A model generated the notes under the pieces. It ran no database searches and was not told the origin of the DNA. It was given only the letters and a program-made list of their open reading frames with translations. This document shows, piece after piece, positions 45,922 through 56,722 of a stretch of DNA of 64,000 nucleotides. Position numbers and translations under genes: made by a program. Positions within the stretch are counted from its first letter, which is position 1; each line of letters begins with the position of its first letter. The DNA comes from Arachis hypogaea (lineage: Eukaryota > Streptophyta > Magnoliopsida > Fabales > Fabaceae), in assembly GCF_003086295.3 (NCBI RefSeq), contig NC_092053.1, forward strand, positions 116,332,445 through 116,396,444. The letters are read 5' to 3'.

Positions 45922-47637
45922 TGATGAGCGGATAATTTATACGCTTTTTGACATTGTTTTTAGTATGTTTTTAGTAGAATCTAGTTACTTTTAGGGATGT
46001 TTTCATTAGTTTTTATGTTAAATTCACATTTCTGGACTTTACTATGAGTTTGTGTGTTTTTCTGTGATTTCAGGTATTTTCTGACTGAAATTGAGGGACT
46101 TGAGCAAAAATCAGACTCAGAGGTTGAAGAAGGACTGCTGATGCTGTTGGATTCTGACCTCCCTGCACTCAAAGTGGATTTTCTGGAGCTACAGAACTCG
46201 AAATGGCGCGCTCCCAATTGCGTTGGAAAGTAGACATCCAGGGCTTTCCAGCAATGTATAATAGTCCATACTTTGGCCAAGAATAGACGACATAAACTGG
46301 CGTTCAACGCCAGCTTTCTGCCCAAATCTGGCGTCCAGCGCCAAAAAAGGAGCCAAAACCAGAGTTGAACGCCCAAACTGGCACAAAAGCTGGTGTTCAA
46401 CTCCAAGGAGGACCTCTACACGTGCAACACTCAAAGCTCAGCCCAAGCACACACCAAGTGGGCCCCAGAAGTGGATTTATGCATCAATTACTTACTTCTG
46501 TAAACCCTAGTAGCTAGTTTATTATAAATAGGACATTTCACTATTGTATTTGATATCCAGAGTTTTATCTTCGGATCATAGTAGTCTTGGTTACTCCGGT
46601 TCCCCCTCTGGGGCCGAGACCAATGAACTCCATTATCACTTATGTATTTTCAACGGTAGAGTTTCTGCACTCCATAGATTAAGGTGTGGAGCTCTGCTGT
46701 TCCTCAAAGATTAATGCAAAGTACTACTGTTTTCTATTCAATTCATCTTATTTAGCTTCTAAGATATTCATTCGCTCTTCAACCTGAATGTGATGAACGT
46801 GACAATCATCATCATTCCCTATGAACGCGTGCTTGACAACCACTTCCGTTCTACCTTCGACTGAATGAGTGTCTCTTAGATATCTTAATCAGAATCTTCG
46901 TGGTGTAAGCTAGAATGATGGCGGCATTCAAGAGAGTCCGGAAGGTCTAAACCTTGTCTGTGGTATTCCGAGTAGGATTCAATGAATGAATGACTGTGAC
47001 GAGCTCCAAACTCGCGATTGCCGGGCGTTAGTGACAGACGCAAAAGGAGGGTGAATCCTATTCCAGCATGATCGAGAACCGACAGATGATTAGCCGTGCT
47101 GTGACAGAGCATGTGAGCATATTTTTCACTGAGAGGAGGGGATGTAGCCACTGACAACGGTGATGCCCTTGCATAAAGCCAGCCATGGAAAGGAGTAAGA
47201 TTGATTGGATGAAGATAGCAGGAAAGCAGAGGTTTAGAGGAATGAGAAGCATCTCTATTCGCTTATCTGAAATTCTCACCAGTGATTTACATAAGTATTT
47301 CTATCCCTGTTTTATTATTTATTATCGAAAACACCATTATCAATTTATATCTGCCTAACTGAGATTTGCAAGGTGACCATAGCTTGCTTCATACCAACAA
47401 TCTCCGTGGGATTCGACCCTTACTCACGTAAGGTATTACTTGGACGACCCAGTGCACTTGCTGGTTAGTTGTATCGAAGTTGTGAACCATGGTATTGGCA
47501 CCATGTTCTGGCGCCACTGCCAGGGAAAGAAAGAGCCGTGAATTTTACATAATTAAAGTGTAATCACGATTACGCGTACCAAGTTGCTCACGTTGCCAGG
47601 GATTGTTCGAGCCTGGACATCACAATTTCGTGCACCA
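45922..47637 (+). repeat. 3' LTR of E2
   Basis: 1716 bp, same modules as the 5' LTR. TATAAATA at 46523-46530, palindromes at 46298-46404, internal primer-site-like units at 47509 and 47585. Confidence 0.92.
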
Positions 47638-50412
47638 ATCTGCCTTATGTATCAATTGATTGACTCAAATAACTATGGATGTTGGCTTGGCTGAATTGTT
47701 GTGTGGCTTGTGAAATGTAATGTTTGAAGTTGATTCTTTAAATATTTGAAATGAGTTTAATCCGTTGAAGATTGGTTTGAATTGAGTCAATTAATTTGAT
47801 GAAGTGAAAGATAGAATGCTCTTGAAATTCAGCCTGGGTTGCTTTAATTGCTCTGGTTTTGATAAATGATTTATTGCTGAACCGATTCTTTAAAGCTTTA
47901 TAAATGAGTTAAATCGGTTGATATTGAGTTGATTTTTGAAATGGTTTCCTTGAGGTATGCCATTGAGGCGACTGTTGGATTTAGCTTGCTTTTGAATTGA
48001 TTTCTGGTTTTGAGCTGTTGAAAAGGAATGAGAAACGGTTTAGTTGGGACCCGAACCGGGTGGCAAAAGTCCAAGTTTTAGGGGAGGTGCTGTCGAAATT
48101 TCTATAAAATCCGAGTCTTTATTGAAATGTTGTCTGGAAAATGATGAGTTAAAGACTTCTACTATTTTATTTGAATTATCAAGAAAAGGATGATTCATGC
48201 TTTCGAAATGAGTTAGTAAAGAGGGAATTGTGATTTAGTCTTGCTTCTTAAGAAAGGCATTGTATCTCTTTCAAGAGAAAGTTATTTAGATGAAACTTGT
48301 GTTTTAAAGCTGTTTGAATGCGAAAAGGGTTTATGCCTTTGGATTTGACTTGGGGGTTTCAATTAAAGGAGTTTCAATGACTTTGAAAGAACCTGAATGT
48401 CTATTGACAAGTTTTATTTTGAAATGTTTTGAGAAAGGTTTTAAGTACTCTTTGAACTCTGAACTTTTGCAAGACTAAAACAATTTTAAACAGTTGAAAT
48501 GCTTTAGAATTTATCATGGGGGTTGAAGCTGGTTTTTCCTAAGTAAAGAAAACGGCTTTGAAAGAAGTAAATGATTACGTGACTCGGTTTGGCTTAGATC
48601 CTATTTTATTACTCAAATCGGAAAGCCAAAGTTTTAATGATTTTAAATGAATTTGGCGAAATGAGTTATGTTATTCTCCCCTAAAGACTTGGGACTCTGC
48701 CGAGAAACTTTTGTTATAAAATCCCATTGTTGGATGGGTGATTTTGAATATCTCAAAGAGGCTTTTAACTTGCCATGATTATGGAAGTTTTGGAAAGAGG
48801 ATGCCGAGAGTGGCATTGTTTTAAAAGGGGAATTTACCGTGAGTAAAAGTGGCTTATGAGCCTGAGATGATTTGAGAAATGAGATCTTTAAAGCCAAGGC
48901 TGAAAAGAGTTGAAACTTGATTTCAAAGTGAAATGAATTGAGAAAATGATTTATGGCTTAAATGCCGATTTCATAAATCTGATGATTTTGAATGGTGGAA
49001 GTGCTGTTTTATTATGAGCCGGAATGGCTATGTATGATTATGAATATTGACTGGTTCTGGATTGAGCCGTGAGCCGGAATGGCTGTGTGTGATTATCAAT
49101 ATTGGCTGGTTCTGGACTGAACTGTAAGCCGGATGACTGAGATGGATGTTGATCCATGGATGAGAATGAATGCATGTATATGCTGAATTATTGATAATTG
49201 TGATTTTTGCACTTCCACTATTGGAGATGAGGGTTTCCCTGGGTAGTAGCAATGGCTAGCCACCATGTGCTCCAGGTTGAGACTCGAAGCTCTGTTAACC
49301 CAATGTCGTAAGTGTGGCCGGGCACTGTGAAAGGCCCGGATGAGCTCGCCCCCATAAATATTCACCAGTGATGGTGATGGATAAATATTCACCAGTGAGG
49401 GTGATGGATATGGATCATGATTATGATCAAGTTTATGATGAGTATAACTCGAGTTGGGGATGCACGATAGAGGGACAGTCCAATGGTTAGCTACCAGGAC
49501 TTGTCGGGTTGGCTCTATAACCGACAGATGATATCATCAGCCACTAGGGACAGGCATGCATCATATGCATTTGTGTGACATTGGTTGGGTGTGCATATTA
49601 TACTTGGTTTGCCTATGTGATTAATTGCTAACTGTTCTACTTGTAATATCTGTTTGTTTGTGCTTGAACTTCCTATCTGTGTTTGCATCAGGGACTCTGT
49701 TGGATTGTGGTGATTGGTTATTGGTTAGATTGTTTGGGCCTAGGGCCGTGGTTGGAAAGAGATGAATTGATGGTTAATTTCGGTTTTGTATTTCTGGTTT
49801 GGAATAAAATTATGAAAGGCTATTTTGGTTCTGCATAGATAAACCATTTTGAAAGGCTTTTGAGTTTTTGAGCATTGAATGGTTCCTCTTTTAGAAAAGA
49901 TTTCCGACTTTACTTTTACTGTAAATCGTTGTTTTTGAAAAGAGGCATAAGACGGTTATTAATCACTGGTGCGATTATCTTCACGTATCCTATTACAGTA
50001 ATTCCCAAAAACCCTCTACTGAGAACCCTTTCGAGGATGATGTTCTCACCCCCCTACATTTTTCCCCTTTCAGGATACGGGCGTAGAAGTTACGAAGAGT
50101 TTATCTAGTTGTTGTTGAGATGCTCTGTATTGCTTTAGATTATTATTCTTGTACCCTCGCCTTTATCTTGATATAATCTGTAAGAGGGATAGGGATTGTA
50201 TTGGATTATGTTTGTAATATTATTTATATATATTTATGTATATATATGAATGTACTCTTTATGAGTTTTTGTAAGTTGTATGGTATTTATGGATGTACGT
50301 TATCGGACGATATTTCATATTTTAGTATTAAATATTATAAGTGTCGTCGTAATATCTGAGCTATCAGAGTTGTGCAGCCGGAAGCGTTGCCTTTGGTAGT
50401 CAGGGTGTTACA
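47638..50412 (+). repeat. 3' LTR of E4, second part
   Basis: Begins with the duplicated ATCTG and continues the LTR interrupted at 23601, ending GGGTGTTACA at 50412. Compared with the 5' LTR it lacks about 45 bp near 50313 (5' copy around 18750-18790). Confidence 0.9.
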
Positions 50413-50443
50413 CGAAAGAGAACTAAAAATTACATTTCTAGAT

Positions 50444-51754
50444 ATGACTAGAAATTTTGATGATATGTTTAATGAGGCTTTGTATGACAAAAGAAGACTG
50501 CAAGATAACACACTCATAGATAATTGGATCGATGAGTATTTACTCGAAGATTCAGAAGAAGAAGATATCGATAGAAGCTCTATCCCAATAACTCGTAGAT
50601 GGATCAACAGAGATCAAGAAGCAGGACATGATCGCCTTTTCCAAGATTACTTTGCAGATGATCCGGTGTATAATGCTGACATTTTTCTATGGAGATTTCG
50701 AATGAGAAGACATGTGTTCCTTCGGATAGTAGACGCTCTCTCAAACGTCTATCCGTATTTCCAACAGAAGGTTGATGCAACTGGAAGAAGAGGCTTGTCG
50801 CCACTCCAGAAATGTACTGCTGGGATACGGATGTTAGCATATGGCGTAGCAGCTGATGCTGTTGATGATTATGTGTACATAGGCGAGAGCACTACAATTG
50901 AATGCTTGAAAAAATTTGTTGAAGGTGTCATTTCGGTGTTCGAGGATGAATACTTGCGAAAACCCAATCCAAATGACGTACAACGCCTACTACAAATGGC
51001 GGATGGTCGTGGCTTCCCTGGCATGTTAGGTAGCATTGACTGCATGCATTAGCAATGGAAAAATTGTCCAAAGGTGTGGAAAGGTATGTACGTGAGTGGT
51101 TATCATGGGATTGCAACCATAGTACTTGAGGTTGTAGTATCTTCAGACCTTTGGATATGGCATGCGTTCTTTGGAGTTTCTGGTTCAAATAACGATATCA
51201 ACGTGTTAGATCGTTCTCTAGTGTTTGATGATATTCTAAATGATCGTACTCCGGAGGTAAATTATACTATTAATGGTAATAATTATACAATAGGATATTA
51301 TTTAGCAGATGGTATTTGGGCCACATTTGTCAAATCAATCTCAAAGCCCCAAGGGGAGAAACGCAAGTTATTTGCACAATACCAAGAAGGGCAAAGAAAA
51401 GATGTGGAATGAGCATTCGGAGTGTTGCAAGCACGCTTTGCAATTATACGTGGTCCAGCTCGTTTTTGGAAAAAGAAGAAGCTTGCCAACATAATGAGAG
51501 CTTGTATTATATTGCATAATATGATTGTTGAGGATGAAAGAGACACTTATGCAGGAAATTTTGCTCAAGGCTTAAAGTATGATGATGTTGAAAATGGCTT
51601 ATCACAACCTCAGCTGGGAGAAGAAGATTTTGCACCATACCATCAATTTCTCCAAAGAAATGCCCAACTTCGAAATAGGTAGCAGCATAGACAATTGAAA
51701 GAGGACTTGATTGAACACATATGGCAATTTCACAATGCTTGTCGTCAACTATAG
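50444..51754 (+). pseudogene. PIF/Harbinger DDE transposase (three in-frame stops)
   Basis: The transposase cuts and joins transposon ends using a DDE nuclease fold. The frame starts at ATG 50444 (MTRNFDDMFNEALYDKRR), 27 bases after the E4 target duplication. It runs to TAG 51752-51754, 437 codons, broken by TAG 51050-51052, TGA 51410-51412 and TAG 51680-51682, all in one frame. Catalytic regions are recognisable: first Asp in GSIDCMH, second in SGSNNDINVLDRS, and the Glu in KDVE directly before the TGA, followed by AFGVLQARFAIIRGPARFW. The segment GYYLADGIWATFVKSI lacks about three residues normally seen before WATF in this family (recalled). The stop after GSIDCMH sits where the family has Trp. 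Confidence 0.88.
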
Positions 51755-52121
51755 AGTTTAATTATGTTTTTCTTTGTATTAAGTAATTTTACAAATTAGT
51801 GTAATCCCGAATTATATATTGTGTATTATTGTTATATATAAATTTATTTAATATTAATATCTTTTAATAGTGAATTATTTTTAAATTTAAATTTTTTAAA
51901 TTACATCATTAAAAAAATTAATTACATTAATTTCAAGTATTTTAATTAATTAATTAAGTAGGACCACAACAGGGACTAAAGTTAGTTCCTCCTAATGGAG
52001 AAGATAGAGATGCTTTGAGTTCCTATTTACTATTTATGACGCAAAAGCTGATGTAGAGTTACTTTTTATAACAGGTGGGCCATAAACAGGAATTGGGATG
52101 AGTTCCCTACTGGAGATGGTC
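51755..52121 (+). other. Harbinger 3' non-coding end
   Basis: AT-rich, with A/T runs, and the right terminal repeat (reverse complement GACCATCTCCAGTAGGG). No gene. Confidence 0.6.
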
Positions 52122-52124
52122 TTA

Positions 52125-52455
52125 TTGATTGCATCTAAGATACTGATACATGGCATAATTTTGATAGGCGGATCGGACCGACCTATTCAACTGAAAAATT
52201 GATGAAGCAGTAATTTATTATTAGAATCAGTCTTGCATCTGAACGGCTTGTAAACCCATATGGGTGCACCAGCGTCTGTCTCTGCAAATTCATCATAGAC
52301 TATTGTACTAAATTTTTTCATATCTTCTCATTTTCATATAAAGATTATTGTCTGTTATATTTAAGTATGGTAATTTTTTCCGGCGACGAGTATTTATAGG
52401 GATTTATCTACGGAAAGACGGATTTTGGGACAATTTTTTTTCATGTAGGAATGGA
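52125..52455. other. Unassigned stretch between Harbinger and CACTA elements
   Basis: No open frame, repeat end or gene motif found. The sequence next to the CACTA ends (GGCGACGAGTATTTATAGGG before, CAGGCGGGGGCAGGGATAGAG after) may be one older repeat split by the CACTA insertion. Confidence 0.35.
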
Positions 52456-53386
52456 CACTATAAAAAAATTGTCAGATTTAACAGCAGACATAATGTTAGA
52501 TATAAAGTTTTAATTGCAAAATTTTAGAGCTTGTTACTGTCGAATTTTTTTTCATAAATTCGACGATAATATATTATTTATTATTAATAATTAAATTAAT
52601 AGTTATCAGCGGATTTAACCAACGGTAAACTTAAATTTTAAATTTTTTTTAAAAAATTACTTGAAAATAAAATATATAATTTTAAATATTTAAATTTAAT
52701 AGTTTTTAAACTAACAAAATTCAATGTTTTATAATTTCTTATAATACTTTGTCTATAATTTTTAGTTGAAAGTTCACAAACAAATTTAAATATCAAAGTT
52801 TATTATTAAAAAAAAAAGAATTCAATTAAGCACGAAAATTAGATTTGAAATGCACCAAACCATCAATTACAAAAATTGAACAAAATTAAATCAGAAATCG
52901 AAAGAGTAATAATAACGATGAGCATTAGAGATTAGGTTATACTAATACTATTACATTACATAAAGAATTAACCATACCAAACTATTTATGATACTAACAA
53001 TGAACTAATTTATCATCCCTCCCCCATTCTGCTATCTTGATCCCAATTCTTTGACTAATTATAAGTGTGGTTGAAGAATCAACAGGTTAGTGTAGTGAAC
53101 CTGTTATATTACCATAATCTTACACTTTACATTGTTACTACTACAAGAGTGTATTGAACCTATTGCATTACTATAATCTTCTGAAAAACTTTCAGTGATG
53201 CTGCTAGCATTACATTGTTTGTTCATTTTCCATTTCTATAGTAGAAATTCTGGATCGAGGTAAGTAGTGATAAGCATATCTCTCTATAACCAAGTATTCA
53301 GAGTTATATTCTTCGTTTTATTTACTAGAAAGATGATCTTATTCTTTCCTGGTCCACTAGTGATATTGTTAACTATGGGTATATAA

Positions 53387-53796
53387 GGCTCCATTTGGTT
53401 GATGTATAAGATGAGATATAGACACAAAAACACATACATTAAAGACATAGACATAAAATATTTATATCTATGTATTGTGTTTGGTAAAAATAATAAACAA
53501 GACACATAAATATTTGAAAAAGACTAAATTACCTTTTATTCAAAAAAAGTTTGGGGAGATAGGAGGATAAAATTTGAAAATTTAAAAATTGAATAAGGGT
53601 AAAAGAGTAAAAAATTAGTGTCTCACAAGTTGTATCTCAGGATCTCACCAAATTGGAGATACACAAATTTGATGTCTTCGTGTCCATCTGTGTCCTTCCG
53701 TGTCCTTCGAAAATATGTGTCTCACCAAACCAGATAGTAGACATGTGTCACTGTGTCCATATCCCATTGAGACAAGGACATCAACCAAACGCTACC
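53387..53796. mobile_element. Tourist-like MITE, 410 bp
   Basis: Left end GGCTCCATTTGGTTGATGT and right end reverse complement GGTAGCGTTTGGTTGATGT. TAA on both sides (53384-53386 and 53797-53799). Interior has many GACACA/TGTGTC units and no gene. PIF/Harbinger (Tourist) type from TSD and end sequence. Confidence 0.8.
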
Positions 53797-53799
53797 TAA

Positions 53800-54784
53800 G
53801 GTTGCGTTTGTTTTCAAAGACATGACAGAACATGACACTGAGACAGAGACAATAGGACAGAGACACTAAAAATTATTGTTTGTGTATTGTGTTTGGATAC
53901 GATGTACAAGACACTAATGTAATGTCCAGTATTATGTCTGGATACACATGGACATGACTAAAATATTATATAAAATGACTAAAATAACCATATAATTCCA
54001 AATTTTTTACATCAAGTACAAACTAATTTAATAGAGAATGAGAGTATGTAGGAGTACAGACGAAATTTAAAAAAATGTTTAAAGAGACAAAAAATTTTAA
54101 TAAAAAAATATATTTTTTGGTGACTTAATAAAAAAATATATAATAATATTTATATTAAAATAAAAATTATAAATATATTTATTTTATATTTAAATTTATT
54201 ATTAATATGTAGGAATACATATGGTTAAGATTAATAAAAAAATAGATCTAAATTTGATTAATAAAAATTTTGTTTAGGTTAATAAGCTAAATTAATTTTA
54301 AATAAAAAAAATCAGTTTTAAAAAAGAATCCGTTTTTACATGAAAAAAAAATAGTTTTTGCACATAAAAATCTATTTTTATTTAGAAAACTAATTTTTTT
54401 TATCTAAAAACTGATTTTTTTTTAAATTATATAAAATCAATTACAACTTATAAATTATTTTTAGCATTTTAAAAGATCAATTTTATCTTTAATAATATTT
54501 ATCTTTCAAAAGTTTCAAGACTAATTATAGGAAAAATAAGAAGGGATAATAGTAGAATAATAAAAAATATCTATGGACAAAAAAGAAAACAAATTTATAA
54601 AAAAGTCCGTGTCCACCCTTCCAAATCCCGTGTCCATCATTGTCCTTCGTAAAAGAGTGGACACAAAAATATAAAAAACTGTCTCGGAGACAATGTGTTC
54701 CGTGTCCATGTCTCGAAAAATAAACACATTTTAAACATGTACTGTATATGTCTCTGTGTCCTGTCTCCGAAAACAAACGCTACC
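53800..54784. mobile_element. Second Tourist-like element, 985 bp, abutting the first
   Basis: Left end GGTTGCGTTTGTTTTC, right end reverse complement GGTAGCGTTTGTTTTCGG. TAA at 53797-53799 (shared with the neighbour) and 54785-54787. It carries the same GACAC/GTGTC-rich subterminal sequence. The interior is AT-rich without genes. Confidence 0.78.
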
Positions 54785-56299
54785 TAAGGGATCAGGCAAA
54801 TACATACACAAAGTACCGAATAACACACATTAAAAAATGATTAAAAAAACATGTATTATATGTTTATAAAAGGGTGAACCTTTGAAATTTGCTCGTGAAC
54901 CTTTGAAATTTACACCAAACCTCGTTAGCTTGTCATCGGAAAATCCCAAGAAACGTCACAGTGACATCTTATTACTTTAGCTGACACAATTTATTAGCAC
55001 CATATTAAAAGAATGGATGATTATTCAATCTAGCTACTGGTTCACTGGATTAAAAGTTCAAAACATAATTTAATCGGAATAATCGAGTTATAATAAAATA
55101 ATATATAAAACATAAATAAACACATAAAATATAATTATATTCTAATATAAACCTTAAAATCTAGAACAATAAATAGGCAACAAGAACAATAATAGCTAGG
55201 CAAATAAATTCAAAAACTACATAGCAAAAAATTTAATAACACCTAACAAAAAATTAGCAAAAGAATTATTAGTAAGAACGGAACAATTATTAGCAAAAGA
55301 TTTAATAAATCAACAAGAACAATGACAGCAACAACAACAATCACTAACAAATCAACAAGAACCATAATAGCAATAACTACGAGAACTGAATAATTATTAG
55401 TAAAAAATTAAAGTAATCAAGAACAATAACAGCAAATAAATTCAATAACTACAAGAATTGAACATCTATGCAACAACAACATAACAATTAACAAGAAGGA
55501 TCAGCAACAAGAAGAACAACTAACAGAGGTTGAAAGCGACGGCAGACGAGAGGCAGAAGACAATGACAAGGCAACGACAGAGCTGGCAGAGTGGCGGACA
55601 GAAGAACTCGCAGCTTCAAGCTGTGGCAGAGAAAGGGTACTCACCGTCGGAGAGGGCAAAAAGGGGTTAGGTTTTTTATTTAGAAAAATAAAAACAAGAT
55701 AGAATAGGGAGAGAGAGATGAGGGCAACCTACCTGGACGATGGAGGAGAGACACAACTCTGGCAACATAGAGAACGGCAGCGGTAGCTCTTCCAAAGGTG
55801 GTGGAGAGAGAGAGAGAGAGCAACTCCGTTTGAGACAATGAAACACGATACAGGAGACTTGACATAGACTTTGGTGGAGAATGGATGTGGGTAGCGCTGG
55901 TGAAGGGTGGCCGGGGAGTTGTCGGAGGTAGTTACAGGGGAGAGAGAAGAGAGAGGACAATGGGGAAGAGAGAATAATATTCTCGAAAGTGAGGGGAGAG
56001 GGCCACGTATTTTGAATTAGATTAGGTTTACTGGCGGATAAATCCGACGGTAATACATTGCGTATGACCGAAATGCAGCGTTCAATTAATTGAGCTTTAC
56101 CGGCAGATAAATAACTCCCACGGTAATCTCGGCACCAATTTTCCTTTTTTTCTACAATTATTACCGATGAATTTACCGTCAAAAAAACAAATCCGATGGT
56201 AACTTTTTTATTTGACGAATTTATTGCCAAATCCACCGGTAAACCAGATGCTAATGTCCGACGCTAAATTCGATGGTATTCAACATTTTTCTTATAGTG

Positions 56300-56722
56300 G
56301 GGGACAAGGACCTGTATAATAAATCAGGCGGGGGCAGGGATAGAGATCCTTTCCCATAGCTACCCGTATAATATCCATTATAGAAAATGACTAAAACACC
56401 CTTGTTATATATATATATATATTAGTTTCACACTTTCACTGAAATCCAAACTCGTCACCCTCTCTCTTCTTAGTTTAGCAAAATTCAAATCTTAAGGCTA
56501 TCACAGATTCTTTTCACCTCTCCTCTTATCGCCCGTCAGCCACCCTCCTCCCCCCTCACCGTCATGCTCCCCCTTCACACTCTCACTCTGAAGGCCACCG
56601 CAGCAGTCATCGTGCGCTTGAGAAACCTACTCGAAGAGAATGACATGTTGCGTGCTTGACCTGGCTGAGGAGAACGTCATCGCCGTATGCCTGATCAAGC
56701 CGAGGAGAACATCATCGTTGCG
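56300..56722. other. Unassigned stretch with TA microsatellite
   Basis: A (TA)n run at 56406-56423, then a C/T-rich and GC-richer part (56450-56722) without recognisable gene. Right edge is the E6 insertion; TTGCG (56718-56722) is the candidate target-site copy. Confidence 0.45.

Larger units (their letters stand above)
23602..47637 (+). mobile_element. E2: FIDEL/Feral-like non-autonomous Ty3/gypsy element
   Basis: Starts TGATGAGCGG, ends TGCACCA, with target duplication ATCTG (23597-23601 and 47638-47642). Excluding E3 it is about 10.9 kb: 5' LTR, tRNA-Asp primer site, leader, broken gag-protease, a long UTR-like region, a third ORF (transposase_32-like) and 3' LTR. There is no reverse transcriptase, RNase H or integrase, and nowhere for them to have been, because the gag-protease frame ends within 60 bases after the E3 site. 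It therefore depended on another element. Confidence 0.9.
14320..50412 (+). mobile_element. E4: long-LTR gypsy-type retrotransposon without genes (LARD-like)
   Basis: Ends TGTAAGACCC ... GGGTGTTACA with a 5-bp target duplication CGAAA (14315-14319 and 50413-50417). It has a 4576-bp 5' LTR, an initiator-Met tRNA primer site, a 2.9-kb internal region without coding capacity, a polypurine tract, and a 3' LTR split by E2. The PPT context (TTTATAAGGTGGGTAGGATGTAA) resembles Tekay/Del chromoviruses; that lineage is inferred. It inserted between the promoter and the ATG of the Harbinger transposase. Confidence 0.88.
11914..52121 (+). mobile_element. E5: PIF/Harbinger transposon, split by a nested retrotransposon insertion
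   Basis: Left end GAGCATCTCCAACGGG follows TTA (11911-11913). The right end, reverse complemented, reads GACCATCTCCAGTAGGG and is followed by TTA (52122-52124). A TTA target site, imperfect terminal inverted repeats and a two-gene content (Myb/SANT-like ORF1 and DDE nuclease, both on +) fit PIF/Harbinger. Without the insertion (14320-50417) the element is about 4.1 kb. Both genes carry stops, so this copy is dead, but it could still be mobilised in trans if its ends work. Confidence 0.87.
52456..56299. mobile_element. CACTA-type DNA transposon remnant, non-autonomous
   Basis: Left end CACTATAAAAAAATTGT and right end reverse complement CACTATAAGAAAAATGTTGA. The flanks GGA and GGG are close to a 3-bp target duplication with one change. 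Subterminal GACGGTAA/TTACCGTC-like motifs cluster at 56025-56280, as expected for transposase binding. The GC-rich patch 55520-55980 and its minus-strand open frame (55676-56236) show no transposase similarity. Two Tourist-like elements are inserted in it. Confidence 0.7.

Noticed and set aside
50372..50443. Extending the transposase N-terminus upstream of 50444
   Set aside because: The extra codons lie in the E4 LTR and target duplication, so they are not part of the Harbinger gene.
55676..56236. 186-codon minus-strand open frame in the CACTA element
   Set aside because: Covers subterminal repeats and a GC-rich patch; no CACTA transposase motif, and the composition explains its length.
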